DNA from: Mycocentrospora acerina
Lineage: Eukaryota; Ascomycota; Dothideomycetes; Pleosporales
Direction: 5' to 3'
Assembly (NCBI GenBank): GCA_022701365.1
Contig: JAKUHH010000041.1
Span: forward strand, 186,001 to 250,000
DNA: 64,000 bases
Shown here: in pieces, positions 44,067 through 54,503 of the stretch
Position numbering within the stretch: position 1 is the first letter of the stretch
How the letters are laid out: every line of letters begins with the position of its first letter
Notes under the pieces: model-generated
What the model was told of the DNA's origin: nothing
What the model saw: only the letters and a program-made list of their open reading frames with translations
Database searches by the model: none
Made by a program: the position numbers and the translations under genes

Positions 44067-45416
44067 TTACTCCCAACCACTCGTGGATCGATTCCGTTTG
44101 GTCGAATTGCTTTTGCTGGAGAGATCAGAACTTGTCCTATTCAAGGGCATCAATCCACAGCGTAGCAAATGAGCATTCTGATGCATATTAACCATTTGTT
44201 CTACGTGTGCTAGAGCTTCTCCGTATCGTTCGTGACATGTTCGCATCATATTTATAGCTATTGCGTCGTTAGGTTTTGTCTTTAGCATTATATAGGATTC
44301 GACCGAATTTTCCTTGCTCTCGGCTTGCAAAAGTCCTTCTCTAATCTGTTCTTCCGTTGTACACCATGAGTGACCTCCAGCATATCGATATACATACATT
44401 GCCATGGTTGCATATAGTTGATAACCAACCCACACCATTTGCAAAGTATCGGACATCCATAAAGTAGAGGAAATTAGGCCAACCGGAAAAACAAATGTAA
44501 ACGCGACAACAATCGCAATTTGGATCTTCTCTCGAACTTTCGAGCGGACAGGGTGACCGAAGTGGCGGAAAAACTGAAGTGCTATAGAGTCGGTGGCTTC
44601 CAACATTACAAAACCACCAGCTGGAATTCTAACACCAAATAACTTTACTTCTTCATCTCTTGGAATTTCTGCTGAAGAGTCATGGCTAGCCTTGGGTAAA
44701 TCGGGTATCTCCAGTGTCTCCCGCTTCACGGTAATGCTAGCACTGACGAGCTTCAATACTAACGGAATCATCCATAATGCAGCAAATGCAGACTTCCAGT
44801 ACGAAGCAACAATAATCGCAACGATTATAGCTGAGATTTCAGTCGTAATGAGCGCCAGGTAAGTTCGTATTGTAGGAGGGCGCGCATCGTCGTCAACCGT
44901 TTTCGTAAACGTTACTTTCTCTTGCATAGGCGTCCGACTTAGCTTCAAATGGCTTACAAATATCTTCTGGCGGATTTTCTGCTTTGGTATCGGTACGTCG
45001 CCGCCTTGCTTTTCGTATCGCTCATCTCCAAGCAACGGTGGACGCATCTTCATCATAGCTCGAATAAGAAGCCCATTCCTCACATGCTCATCCTCAAATT
45101 CTGATCCTTGATCAAAAGCCCGGTACTTCACTTTTAGATCTCGAAAAAATGCTGTGCCGAGCATGTGACCATTTTGATATCTCTCATACAGGCCGTGCTT
45201 ATAAAAGTCGTCCAAGGTAGTCAGTGACGCTTTGTGAAGTGGACCGCCCATAGGCATTAGCAAAGCCACTTGAGGGATATGCTTCCAAGTGAAACCGTTA
45301 TATGCGCGACGAGGCCATAGTAATCGGTCGAAGAAATCGTCAGATGCTACTTCAGTGCCTATGTACCCAATCAAGGTACCCAGAGCATTTAGAGCGTTGC
45401 TTGTGTCCGAAGACAT
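44067..45416 (-). CDS. Four-helix membrane protein B, paralogue of protein A
   Basis: A 449-residue relative of the protein at 32100-33305, colinear over its whole length. Shared blocks are GPLHKASLTTLDDF (58-71), GHMLGTAFFRD (83-93), HVRNGLLIRAMMK (111-123), RQKIFVSHLKL (149-159), FFRHFGHPVRSKVRE (282-296) and CTTEEQIREGLLQAE (352-366). Helices lie at about 186-207, 210-228, 298-320 and 325-345. The N-terminus (MSSDTSNALNALG) aligns with that of protein A. It differs in a Ser/Arg-rich C-terminal tail of about 40 residues (NRTSSDLSSKSNSTKRNR). I do not know the family. Conservation is strongest in the soluble blocks beside the helices, which suggests interaction surfaces rather than a transport pathway; this is inference. 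Confidence 0.88.
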   Translation of the reverse strand: MSSDTSNALNALGTLIGYIGTEVASDDFFDRLLWPRRAYNGFTWKHIPQVALLMPMGGPLHKASLTTLDDFYKHGLYERYQNGHMLGTAFFRDLKVKYRAFDQGSEFEDEHVRNGLLIRAMMKMRPPLLGDERYEKQGGDVPIPKQKIRQKIFVSHLKLSRTPMQEKVTFTKTVDDDARPPTIRTYLALITTEISAIIVAIIVASYWKSAFAALWMIPLVLKLVSASITVKRETLEIPDLPKASHDSSAEIPRDEEVKLFGVRIPAGGFVMLEATDSIALQFFRHFGHPVRSKVREKIQIAIVVAFTFVFPVGLISSTLWMSDTLQMVWVGYQLYATMAMYVYRYAGGHSWCTTEEQIREGLLQAESKENSVESYIMLKTKPNDAIAINMMRTCHERYGEALAHVEQMVNMHQNAHLLRCGLMPLNRTSSDLSSKSNSTKRNRSTSGWE

Positions 45417-46561
45417 CTTTAACTTGAGGATAATACGTCAAACCAATATTCTGGCCGATTTGAGATAATTGATGCGACTAGATTGGATGTGGATGAAGCT
45501 GATATAAGAAACAACTAATATATACTTTCCTTTTTCTGGTTATCATTCAGCATGACTAGTGGCTTTGCGGGGCAATAGAGCCTCTCGAGTTGTTCAGATT
45601 TACCTTTACACTGCCTTGCACTAAAATATTTAGGTCGTCATAGTCACCGCAATGCATTAGGCCAGCAACGTGGGCTGTTGACAGCCAATCAGCATCCTGC
45701 AACCAAACCCTCTTTGACATTGTTCATCCTATAGCAGTTCTGGAACTTTTGTAGTTTAGCTGCTCATGTAGGATCCTTGTCAAGGCGCAGTAGAGGCGCA
45801 GCACATGTTCCATAGAAATTTTCTCTGAGGAAGACGAGGCTGAATTCTAATCACCTCGATTGAGTTGACCGGTATCTTGACATACCCTGGAAGTTTGAAT
45901 AAGATTGGATTGATCAGAGAAGCTAATAGCAACTAACTGTTTTTGGATACTAAAAACGGGCCACTTTGGAGGGGTAGTTGTGTTCGATCTCTACGAACCT
46001 AGGGAAAGATGACACGCAGCCCACTGCAAAGTATTTTATATCGCAGCACTGAACTCAGTGAAATACCAATCAACAGCTCCAAAAACCACACCAGATCAGA
46101 AGTGCCGAGAAGTCCTCATTCAAAACTTGGACTGCAGATAAATTCATTGTAACTGTGCAAAAGGCGGGGTAGGCTTGCAGTAGTAGGATGGAGCTTGAGC
46201 ACCACGAAGAATTTCAACATCGAATAACGTGACTATTGCCTATCTACAACTCTGTCGAGAAGGAGGGAACTAGACAAAACAGATCTTTTACTCAAATTGA
46301 ATGTGTTTTTCAATTTTCAATAAAATAAAAGTCAATGAAGAGTAACAAATTACGCTCAGCTTAAGTCTAAATCCAGGATGAACTTGTGCAAGATTTAAAC
46401 CACATCCTTCGCATCTATAATGAGCACTACAAGGTATAAAAATAGTCAAGAGTTGCTTACTGCATGTCTTGGCTTCAACACACAAACAATTACTGGCCTT
46501 TACCCAATCTTTTTTCTTCCCTCCATTTTCAAGCATTATATTTGAATCGACGGTATTGAAA
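45417..46561. other. Divergent intergenic region, membrane protein B and HET3
   Basis: The 1.1 kb between opposed start codons holds promoters for both. No gene is recognised. The open frame of HET3 extends upstream to 46469 without an ATG. Confidence 0.5.
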
Positions 46562-48316
46562 ATGGATCTCAACGAAGAAGAACGCCTCCTGCAAAAATGG
46601 CCGCGTCGGCTACTCCATGTCCCTACCATGACATCGCACAGATGGCGAGAAGGCAACATCTATGGTGGTGTAGTTGCACCAAGATACAACGCTATCTCAT
46701 ACACCTGGGGGCGCTGGAGAATCAGGGACAGCGACCATGAACTAGATTATGTGGAAGCCATTAGTATCAAAGGCACCGAATGGCTTATCCCACGAATTCA
46801 TCCGACACATTTCACCGCAAAACAATTTCACGAAGCTATTAAAGCAGCGACACGCTCACCTTATCGATTTCAAGATCTACCAAGCGAGATGCTGGCTGCT
46901 GTAGACTTTGTGTGGCTCGATGTAGCTTGCATTGACCAGAGGGAGTCAGAGCCAAGGTCTGCAGCGGAGATTGGGTGTCAAGCTGCAATTTTCAATGGAG
47001 CTCAGAGCATGTTTATATGGTTGACGACAAAAAGTATGGCAAACTTTGAGTCGCTAATTGGATCAACTGCAATAATCAGCCAATTTGACCAAGACGCCGA
47101 TGAGCTTGAATGGAGTGCCGGATTAGATGGGAGTCAGGAAAATAGCTATGACGCAACTCTGAATATTCCAGCAGATAATCCTGTCTGGAAACTGTTTCTC
47201 GATGTCTTTAACGATCCCTGGTGGTCGTCTCTATGGGCTCTTCAAGAATCCTACATGCGAGCGGACGCCTTTTTACTTTCTAGCAATGGTCAACTGATAA
47301 CTTTCCCACGATCGATGAAACCGTACTATCCCTGGCGGTTTTCTGATCTTCTCATGGCATCCGACAAACTTTCCAATGCTTGTGAGCAGGCAAATATTGA
47401 TACTCCAGAACCTCACTATACAAGCATGTTGGAGATATACGCGGAAAACGGCCTTCGGGCGCTTGCTACTCGCAACCCTATTGCAACATACGAAGCAGCC
47501 AGCAAACGGCAGACATCGAATCAAGTCGACCGTGTCTATGCGATCCAACAGATTTTCAATTGCCGCATCGGCAACTCTACGATTCAAAATGCGTCAACAC
47601 CACAAGTTTTTTCGCTTGACGACCTCGAAGAGCAGCTGGGTATAGAACTCCTCGGCCGATTACCCGTCTCCAGTCAGTTCCACGTGTTCACAAAGCCAAC
47701 CACACTGGTATCGCAGTGGCATCTGCAACGCCATTCTGTGGTTCCGCGGGAGCCAGCAACCTACAACTGCTATATGGATGAGACTTCGCCAAATATGGAG
47801 CAAAAATGTAGTTTCACCACTTCGGCCATTCCAGCGAGATGTGAGAGAACAATTGAACTACAGGGGCTCGCAATGCCCCTGGAACGCCTGGTACTCGCTA
47901 CGAGAAATCTCAATACTGAGCAGAATCACGGTTCTACTGACCGCTTCAGAACTGAAATGAGATTGTACTTGGACGCATCACTGAGCAATGCTTCCCCGCT
48001 GATAACTCATCATGCCGGAAATCCTGAAGATAGCATCGTTAACTTTCTCCTCGGTACCTATCCCGCACAGGATCTCAGTGTCATTTGTTTAGGTATCGCA
48101 TACGGGTTCTACTCGTGTCGCGTATATGGGGTATTAGTCTTGGCCCAGCAGGGAGCATGGAAACGACTTGGAATATGTTTCTGGGAGACAACCAACGACC
48201 AGTCAAGCACAACGATTTCTTCGACAGTTGAGTTGAATGCGCTGTTTCAGCAACTAGTGGGTGTTGGTTGGGATGCTGTAAGCGGGGTGTATGGCAAGAC
48301 TATCCATTCTAGATAG
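46562..48316 (+). CDS. HET-domain protein 3, short form
   Basis: A HET-domain protein of 584 residues from MDLNEEERLL, with the domain almost at the N-terminus. Motifs are NAISYTWGRW (43-52), FVWLDVACIDQRES (116-129) and WWSSLWALQESYMRADAF (220-237). It lacks the long N-terminal domain of HET1 and HET2. Its C-terminal half shares no obvious block with them; it ends in a weakly hydrophobic segment (SCRVYGVLVLAQQGAW) and a short polar tail. In the second motif it has CIDQ where HET1 and HET2 have CIPQ, placing it in a different HET subfamily. It is the only plus-strand gene of the island and borders the conserved right block. Confidence 0.9.
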   Translation: MDLNEEERLLQKWPRRLLHVPTMTSHRWREGNIYGGVVAPRYNAISYTWGRWRIRDSDHELDYVEAISIKGTEWLIPRIHPTHFTAKQFHEAIKAATRSPYRFQDLPSEMLAAVDFVWLDVACIDQRESEPRSAAEIGCQAAIFNGAQSMFIWLTTKSMANFESLIGSTAIISQFDQDADELEWSAGLDGSQENSYDATLNIPADNPVWKLFLDVFNDPWWSSLWALQESYMRADAFLLSSNGQLITFPRSMKPYYPWRFSDLLMASDKLSNACEQANIDTPEPHYTSMLEIYAENGLRALATRNPIATYEAASKRQTSNQVDRVYAIQQIFNCRIGNSTIQNASTPQVFSLDDLEEQLGIELLGRLPVSSQFHVFTKPTTLVSQWHLQRHSVVPREPATYNCYMDETSPNMEQKCSFTTSAIPARCERTIELQGLAMPLERLVLATRNLNTEQNHGSTDRFRTEMRLYLDASLSNASPLITHHAGNPEDSIVNFLLGTYPAQDLSVICLGIAYGFYSCRVYGVLVLAQQGAWKRLGICFWETTNDQSSTTISSTVELNALFQQLVGVGWDAVSGVYGKTIHSR

Positions 48317-48605
48317 TAGATTGCTCATTTATACATTAATGGCAATTGTGGAGCGGTAGTTGTCGGGAATGTATCTTGTAATCATTAATTTCACGACTCC
48401 AATCAATTACTTCCATTAGTTGTAAACAGTGATAATCTCTTCTCGAGGTCAACGTACCCAGTCTCTTTACTTTATGCATAAGAAAGCTGCTTCTAATGAC
48501 TCATCTGATATAGGGTATAAAGAAGAATATGCAAGAGGAACATTGATAATGACAGCATCGGAAAACCTTCATATGGTTCATTCTTTTTGCGCATAGATTT
48601 ACATT

Positions 48606-50333
48606 TTAAGCCGTCCACTTCAACACCACTTCAACATTCTCACGCCCAACAACACCCTCCTCAACCATCTGCTCCACAACTCGCTCTACATCCGCATTCC
48701 TCCCCTTCCAGTTCTCTTTGATCAACCCTGACCCACTCGCCACTTCCTTCAAAATCTCCGCAACAATCGCTTTTGCGTCAGCCGTCCCACGCACTCCCGC
48801 AGCCCCAGCTCTCTCTGCATAGCTCCTCGCACCACGATAGAACACCCCCGCGTTGGTAACCAACACGGTCTTACTCTTCACCCACGCCGGCTTCGCGCCC
48901 TCGAACATTGCCATCCGGAAGCGGAACAGATCAACGTCTCCTCTTGCGAGGAACACGTCCGCGAGCCGCGACGGAGAGAGGAATGAACTCTGCGGCGCGG
49001 AAGATAATTGAGTCAGGATCGTCTGTGCTTGTGTGAGAGCCGTCCACTGAATTTCAATGTCTGCGGCAAATGTCGGGAAAGAGGGAGTGTACTGTGTCCC
49101 GTCTGCGAGCGCAGAGGCGAGGTCCATTAGTGCGTCTGCGTATGCGGATTGGATGTTTATGGTTGCAAGGTTTATTGTGGGACCGGCACTTTTGGCCAGA
49201 GTAGTGAATGTCGATTCGACAGTTTGGGCGTATGCGGTGGATGTTGAGCGCCCGCTACGGTACATGGCTTCGGTTATGCTGGACTGGAAGTTGGCGGCAG
49301 CTAGAATAGCGTCTTCCGTGGGTGACGTATCGGCTTCTTCTGGAGCAGAGGTGGAGCTGATAGACAATGTGGGGCCAGATTTAGGTTCGTCTGGGATGAC
49401 TGGAGACGGCGAGTTGGAGATGAGATTGAGTAAAGCAGGAATTTTGTTCTTTGCTGTATCGAGTCCATCCTGTGCTTTCTTCTCTATGCTTGCTAAATCA
49501 AGGGGACTATAAAGTCCGAGAAGCGTCGTCAAAGCACCTAATTGTGCCGTACACGTCTCCAGGATACTTTCGGGTGTCAGTGGTTCTTCGACTGTTGCCC
49601 ATTCCTCGGGTCCTTCTGCTTCTGCTGATGTTGAATCCGTCTCCTCATCTTCCTCCTGTTCCTGCGGTTGCTTCGCTCTCTCTCCCTCCCACGCCTCCCG
49701 ATACTCGCCTGATGCCTGTGCTTTTTTGATATCTTCCTGCATCTGCGAATATTCCCTCTCTTGGCTGTCTAGACATTTTGTGAATAGATCCACAGACTCC
49801 TCGAGCAGGGTCCTAGCCGAGGGGCGAGCTGATTCCAAAGGCCCAGCATCGAGAAGCGCTTCCGCAAGCGACGTCAAGACTTGTGCGGCGTTGAACAAAA
49901 TATCTGTATTTTCCGGATTGAGGGATATAGCATGTCGATGTGAGAGGAGCGTTGCTTCGAGAAGGGCATTACGGGATCCAAGATGGGGGTATATGCGCGA
50001 GTCTTCTGTAATGTGGAATTCGAGGTTTGCTCTGCTGCTGATTAGAATTTTGTATTCTTGTTTGACATATTTCTTGAGAAAAAGAATATTTGCTACTACA
50101 TACTTGTTGTACGCCAGGTCAAATGAGGTAGGGTATCGACGCAATCCCTCGTTGTACGTATCTAGTGCGCGAGTGAAGAATCGCGCGGCTTTTGCTGCGT
50201 CACCAGCGCGCCATTTTCCAGCGGCTTGTTCGTGATCATCAGCAACTTCGAGGAAGTCATTTTCAGACTGTGGAGCTGGGGCCTGGGCTTTGGATTTTGG
50301 CTTAGGCTTTAAGAGGTTCTTCTTTGGTGGCAT
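48606..50333 (-). CDS. Tetratricopeptide-repeat protein, function unknown
   Basis: 551 residues. Exons are 50333-50104 and 50031-48606 (intron 72 nt). The intron is open in frame, but its removal turns an odd insertion into the expected FDLAYNKANLEFHIT. The acceptor is a run of three CAG triplets; the third fits the frame best by restoring the lysine of YNK. TPR-like helices run from about 24 (FLEVADDHEQAAGKWRAGDAAKAARFFTRALDTY) and include the pair around HRHAISLNPENTDILFNAAQVL. An acidic linker (about 195-225) and Ser/Pro-rich spacer (about 290-330) separate a second helical half. The N-terminus is basic and Pro-rich. Such proteins are usually scaffolds; I cannot name the orthologue. Confidence 0.88.
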   Translation of the reverse strand: MPPKKNLLKPKPKSKAQAPAPQSENDFLEVADDHEQAAGKWRAGDAAKAARFFTRALDTYNEGLRRYPTSFDLAYNKYVVANILFLKKYVKQEYKILISSRANLEFHITEDSRIYPHLGSRNALLEATLLSHRHAISLNPENTDILFNAAQVLTSLAEALLDAGPLESARPSARTLLEESVDLFTKCLDSQEREYSQMQEDIKKAQASGEYREAWEGERAKQPQEQEEDEETDSTSAEAEGPEEWATVEEPLTPESILETCTAQLGALTTLLGLYSPLDLASIEKKAQDGLDTAKNKIPALLNLISNSPSPVIPDEPKSGPTLSISSTSAPEEADTSPTEDAILAAANFQSSITEAMYRSGRSTSTAYAQTVESTFTTLAKSAGPTINLATINIQSAYADALMDLASALADGTQYTPSFPTFAADIEIQWTALTQAQTILTQLSSAPQSSFLSPSRLADVFLARGDVDLFRFRMAMFEGAKPAWVKSKTVLVTNAGVFYRGARSYAERAGAAGVRGTADAKAIVAEILKEVASGSGLIKENWKGRNADVERVVEQMVEEGVVGRENVEVVLKWTA

Positions 50334-50576
50334 AGTTTTGATGAGAATCGTAACCCGTGATGTGTTAGGAGTAGAGGCAAAGCATGTACGAGCGGGGTAG
50401 TTTAGATTGTTTGCAGTTTCCTTTCGTAGTCGGTTGTTTCAAAGCCTCCTTGCAGTTATGTGGCAATGGGATGAAAATCTACTAAATCATCATCTCCATG
50501 GATGACCTCACAGAGCTTTGTAACTTTTTTATGACGTGCCCCACTTCCCATCTGCCCCGCTCGATCACATTCCAGC

Positions 50577-51060
50577 TCACCTCATCTTCTCCGCATCAAA
50601 GTCATCCCATAACCTCTTCTTATCAAGCAGAAACCCTTTGTTGTCAAAAAGTACACCCTCACCCCTTAGTAATTCTAATTTCGATGTTTGATTTTGCCCG
50701 CTCGGCACGTTTTCCCAATCTCCTTTAAAGCCGCCGACGAACTACACATACCACTTATTAGCTCCCCACTCATAACATGCATCATCTCCAATTCTCCACA
50801 TTCCCAACCCGCGAATTTAGGAAAACCGTGTGCATAAATGGAAAAGGTCAAATACGCACTCCAGTACTAGCAATGCAACGATGACAAGGTATCTCGGGCG
50901 CAAAAGGGTTATTTCGAAGTGCCCCGCCGACAGCGCGAGGAGAGCTTTGGAGCGCTTTTGAAAGGGCAGCATAAGTGGTTATACGGCCCAAGGGAATCTG
51001 CTGGAGGAGCGCATAGACGCGTTCTTGGTATTCTGTGACCTTTTGTTGCTGGGCAGACAT
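50577..51060 (-). CDS. Small O6-alkylguanine-DNA methyltransferase-like protein
   Basis: The DNA-binding/active-site domain of the MGMT/ATL superfamily, which repairs or flags O6-alkylguanine. Exons are 51060-50860 and 50741-50577 (intron 118 nt, donor GTGCGT), giving 121 residues. The second exon was found downstream of the open frame: it opens FVGGFKGDWENVPSG, the expected sequence after the active site. The recognition-helix region (GRITTYAALSKALQSSPRAVGGALRNNP) and the active-site motif IPCHRCIAS (Cys near 58) are present. Alkyltransferase-like proteins have Trp at that cysteine, so this protein keeps the acceptor residue. It lacks the N-terminal domain of full-length MGMT. The 5' end is close to the permease gene on the same strand. 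Confidence 0.9.
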
Positions 51061-51556
51061 GGTGCGTGTTTTGAATATTGATATATGATGTGTATAAAGT
51101 GTTTAGAAAATGTTCCTTGGTGAGACAAGTTGAAGGGGAGTGAGACGCGTAGTTTGGCGGCGTGGCTGGCGCGTGGTCACGAGGGTGCTTTGGAAGTGGC
51201 CGTTCACAGGCAAGACTAGTGCTCGTGTCTGTGCGAAACTAAATTAGCTGGAGATTGCGGGCAGATATGGGGCAGCTGGTTATACGAGAAACGTCCGGAA
51301 AGTACATGCCGAGCCGTCCATGCATAAACAAGATGATGTGAAGTCAAGAAGGTGTTTCTCAGAGCGAGACAATAGTTTCGTGAACATCAGCAACAACAAG
51401 CATATAAATGTAAATCAATCTATGGTGTAGATTATGGATGAGCTTTTAAGGTGGATTAAATCGTGAGCTATAGCTAGACCACCCGTACGTCATCGTGATC
51501 ATTTCATCCATTATTTTTAGCTCTGTTATAAAACATTAAGATACCCTCCCACGTAC
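51061..51556. other. Intergenic, 0.5 kb
   Basis: Promoter of the MGMT-like gene and 3' flank of the permease gene. Nothing else is visible. Confidence 0.5.
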
Positions 51557-53377
51557 TTAGTACACGTAGCGGAAGTTAGGGTTCTCCCTATCAGTCAAAT
51601 CATCGAAACCATGAGTGGTGCTGATCTCAGAGCCAAACTCCCTGTCCTTGCGCTTGTTGCGCATAGTCAGGTTGAAGCGCAGGAAGACAATGACGCCAAC
51701 AAGGACGGAGTAGCAGGCAAGGTGGACGGTGAACGCCTTGCGGTAACGAGGAGCGTCACCGTCGAAGAAGATTTGGGGACCCGCAGCATTGCCTGCACAC
51801 CAAGCAACAAAGTTCATGGTGATACAGATCTGGGAAGTTGTCAGATAGTGTGCAAATAATTGAGGGTGTGCGGTAACTTACACTCTTCTTGGTGGAACCT
51901 CCAACATTTCGCGTCAGCATGGACATGCCCAGACCTTGTGCAGCCCAGAAGGTGAAGACGATGTAGTAACTGATAAGAATGCCAGCGCGGGTACCGTTGT
52001 TCGTATTCTTAACAATCATGATGACGATAGTACCAATAAAGGATCTAAAAGTGTAAGCAACAGGTTTTATGGAGGGTAAATTGCAACTTACGGAATCAGG
52101 AAGCAGGCCATGGTGAGGAGGTTCTGATTAGTCCTCTTAGTCATATATGCGGAGCCCATAAGAGTGATGATAATCACGACACCGAGTACCATGGCGAGGA
52201 GCTGGGTTTCCAAGACCGAAAATTGGAGGCCCTTGATGATGATCTGATAGAAAGCACCGAGACCAGAGGTGGGGATCGTTGTGCAAATCTGAATCATCAT
52301 GTAACAATATGTTTGGGGATCAAGGAAAGCCTCCTTGAGTTGGTAAGCTCGGAACTTCTTGTTCTGGAGACCAGTCTGGTTGGAGCGAACACGCTCGACC
52401 AGAAGCTTCTTGTCCTCCTCTGACCAGCACTTGGCACGCATAGGGCTGTCTGTCAAGGAATTAGAAAAACGTAAAACAGATAAGTCTAGCAGGATTAGAA
52501 CATACCAGGAAGCCACCAAAGTACGAAAAGACCCCAGCAGAATGAAAAACATCCATAGGTGATGAATATTGCTTGCCACGACCTGATACTGGCGGTACCT
52601 GGGTTGATTTTGAGGCTAGGATGCCTGATGTGAGTGAAAGCATACGCAAGCAGGCCGCCGACGATCTGCTGCGCTCCGTTCATCATATACCAGTAGGTAA
52701 CCACCTGGGCTTGTTCCGAACGCTTGTACCAAATGGAACTCATAAGAAGGAAAGCCGGTTGGCAAACAGCTTCAAAGATACCGAGTAGAGTTCGAAGGGT
52801 GACAAGCGCAGGAAAGCTGAAGCAGAGTGAATGGCAGCACAGTACGGTACTCCATGCCAGAATGTTGAACCCAAGATATTTTGCGATTGGTACACGCTGG
52901 ATAGTCCAGTTGGTCGGGTATTCAACTATGAGAACGGCAATGTAGATGGCCGTAGTGAGCCATCCCCACTAGAAGGTGTCAATATATCGTTTTCGGCCCG
53001 TATTGATAAGATTTATTACTCACGTATTTGTTTTGCTTCAAAATGGGAATGTCATCGCGAATTCCCATAATGGAGGTGAAAGACATTGTGCCCTTGTCCA
53101 GAGCCTGCAGGAAATATGTGAAAACCATGACAGGAAGCACACGCCTGTCGATAAGGCTCTTCAGGCGCTTGTTCTCCTCCTCTGAGATCTCAATATCTCC
53201 TGTAACGTTTGCATATTTGGCCACTTCATTGTCAATACGATCGAAGTTGACGTGATCTTTCTTTTCGTCTTCAGCGGATAGGACGCGCTCGACTTGGTTG
53301 AGGTCCGACTTCTCGGTGGGGTAGGTGTTGACGGCGTCGGGAGAGGCGTTAACGGCCTCGTGACTAGCTTTAGCCAT
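51557..53377 (-). CDS. MFS permease of the allantoate/Dal5 (ACS) family
   Basis: A twelve-helix proton symporter of the anion:cation symporter family, which takes up allantoate, nicotinate, pantothenate or related organic anions in fungi. Exons are 53377-53024, 52968-52506, 52449-52092, 52044-51882 and 51829-51557 (introns 55, 56, 56, 47 and 52 nt), giving 536 residues. All five exons stay in phase. Family marks include DRRVLPVMVFTYFLQALDKG in helix 1, WLTTAIYIAVLIVEYPTNW, LRTLLGIFEAVCQPAFLLMSS after helix 3-4, and the central loop after WWLPDSPMRAK. An in-frame ATG 24 codons upstream (53449) is possible, but this start fits the usual soluble N-tail. The gene is divergent from a GH105 gene. 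The substrate is not readable from sequence. Confidence 0.93.
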
Positions 53378-54503
53378 CTTGACAGCACTTCCAAGTATTG
53401 ACAATGGAAATAAGTGCCTCGAGATAAAAGAGGATGAAAGGACTCGCACTGAGCTGCCAGAAAGTGGAGTTATTGTCGAGGTATTTCTACTCTACCCCGT
53501 ATTTGACTGCTCCGTCCCTGGTCCCCATACCCCGGCTTGTTTACCCCATGTGGGCAGATTGACTCCGCAAAAGCTGGGATGGAGCTGCAAACTAGTGTGT
53601 GGCCTGCCATCTATCACAACATGATATTCCCGGCGCGGTTCAGCGTAGGATTGCAGCATCCAAGCGGCGCCTATCGGACTCCCTGAGTCGTTAGCCTCCA
53701 GAGTTTGCTGACCCCGCGGTCATGTCGTCCAAACAGAATGTGGAGTGCGGAGACTTGGTCCTGTGCTTGATGCCAGTGTGGAGGCGCCACCTTCTTGGCT
53801 CATTAACTTGTCCGGTAGACTGTCGGTGCAAAGAAGCCCGAACGGCGCCATTGAATGGCTCGGCGCGCACAGGTGACTATTTCAACTCGTGTGAGTAACA
53901 GGCGAAGGCTTGGTAACAGGAATAGACGGCTGGTGGAAGATTTTGTCCGCACCAAACATGGCTTCCTCAAAGTTCATGACCGCTAGCTTTCCCAGGGTCC
54001 CTCCACAGTCATTTCGGGTGAGCGGGTGGCCCCAGTGTTAAACGGTAGCAGAGTCGGTGTGAAAAGGCTCGAAAGTCGGTGCATTGTCAGGCGAGCGCGG
54101 CTACCCTTCCCTTTCTAGAGACTTCACCGTGACTTCCAAGACGTCTCGGTGGTGAGTTTTGGAACTGTACAAGAGCCGCCTTTACCAGGAACCCATCGTT
54201 GGGAGCTCCACGTGTCTCCCGACAAGCGTGTTATTGTGGAGAAGGTCGTGTGTCGGTATAGCAAGGCACGATGGCAGAGAGAGCATGTCATTTTGATTTA
54301 ATCTTTGTGTCTGGAGCCCCAATCTGCTTCTGAAGCCTGCTCCACGTCTTTCCTGCAGCTACGCGTGACCCTCCACTTTTCACACTCAGAATATAGGCTC
54401 TGCTTGCCTCATCGCAGTTCCATTGCTCTTGCAACATACTCTGCTCGTCTCCAGCGCTTTAGCTGCCACACAAGACGCGTTCAATCTTCCCTCTTTGCCC
54501 AAC
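53378..54503. promoter_or_regulatory. Divergent region of the permease and GH105 genes
   Basis: 1.1 kb separates opposed starts and holds both promoters. It is GC-balanced, with no gene, TATA box or repeat that I can support. A sugar-derived signal could control both, but that rests on position only. Confidence 0.45.
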
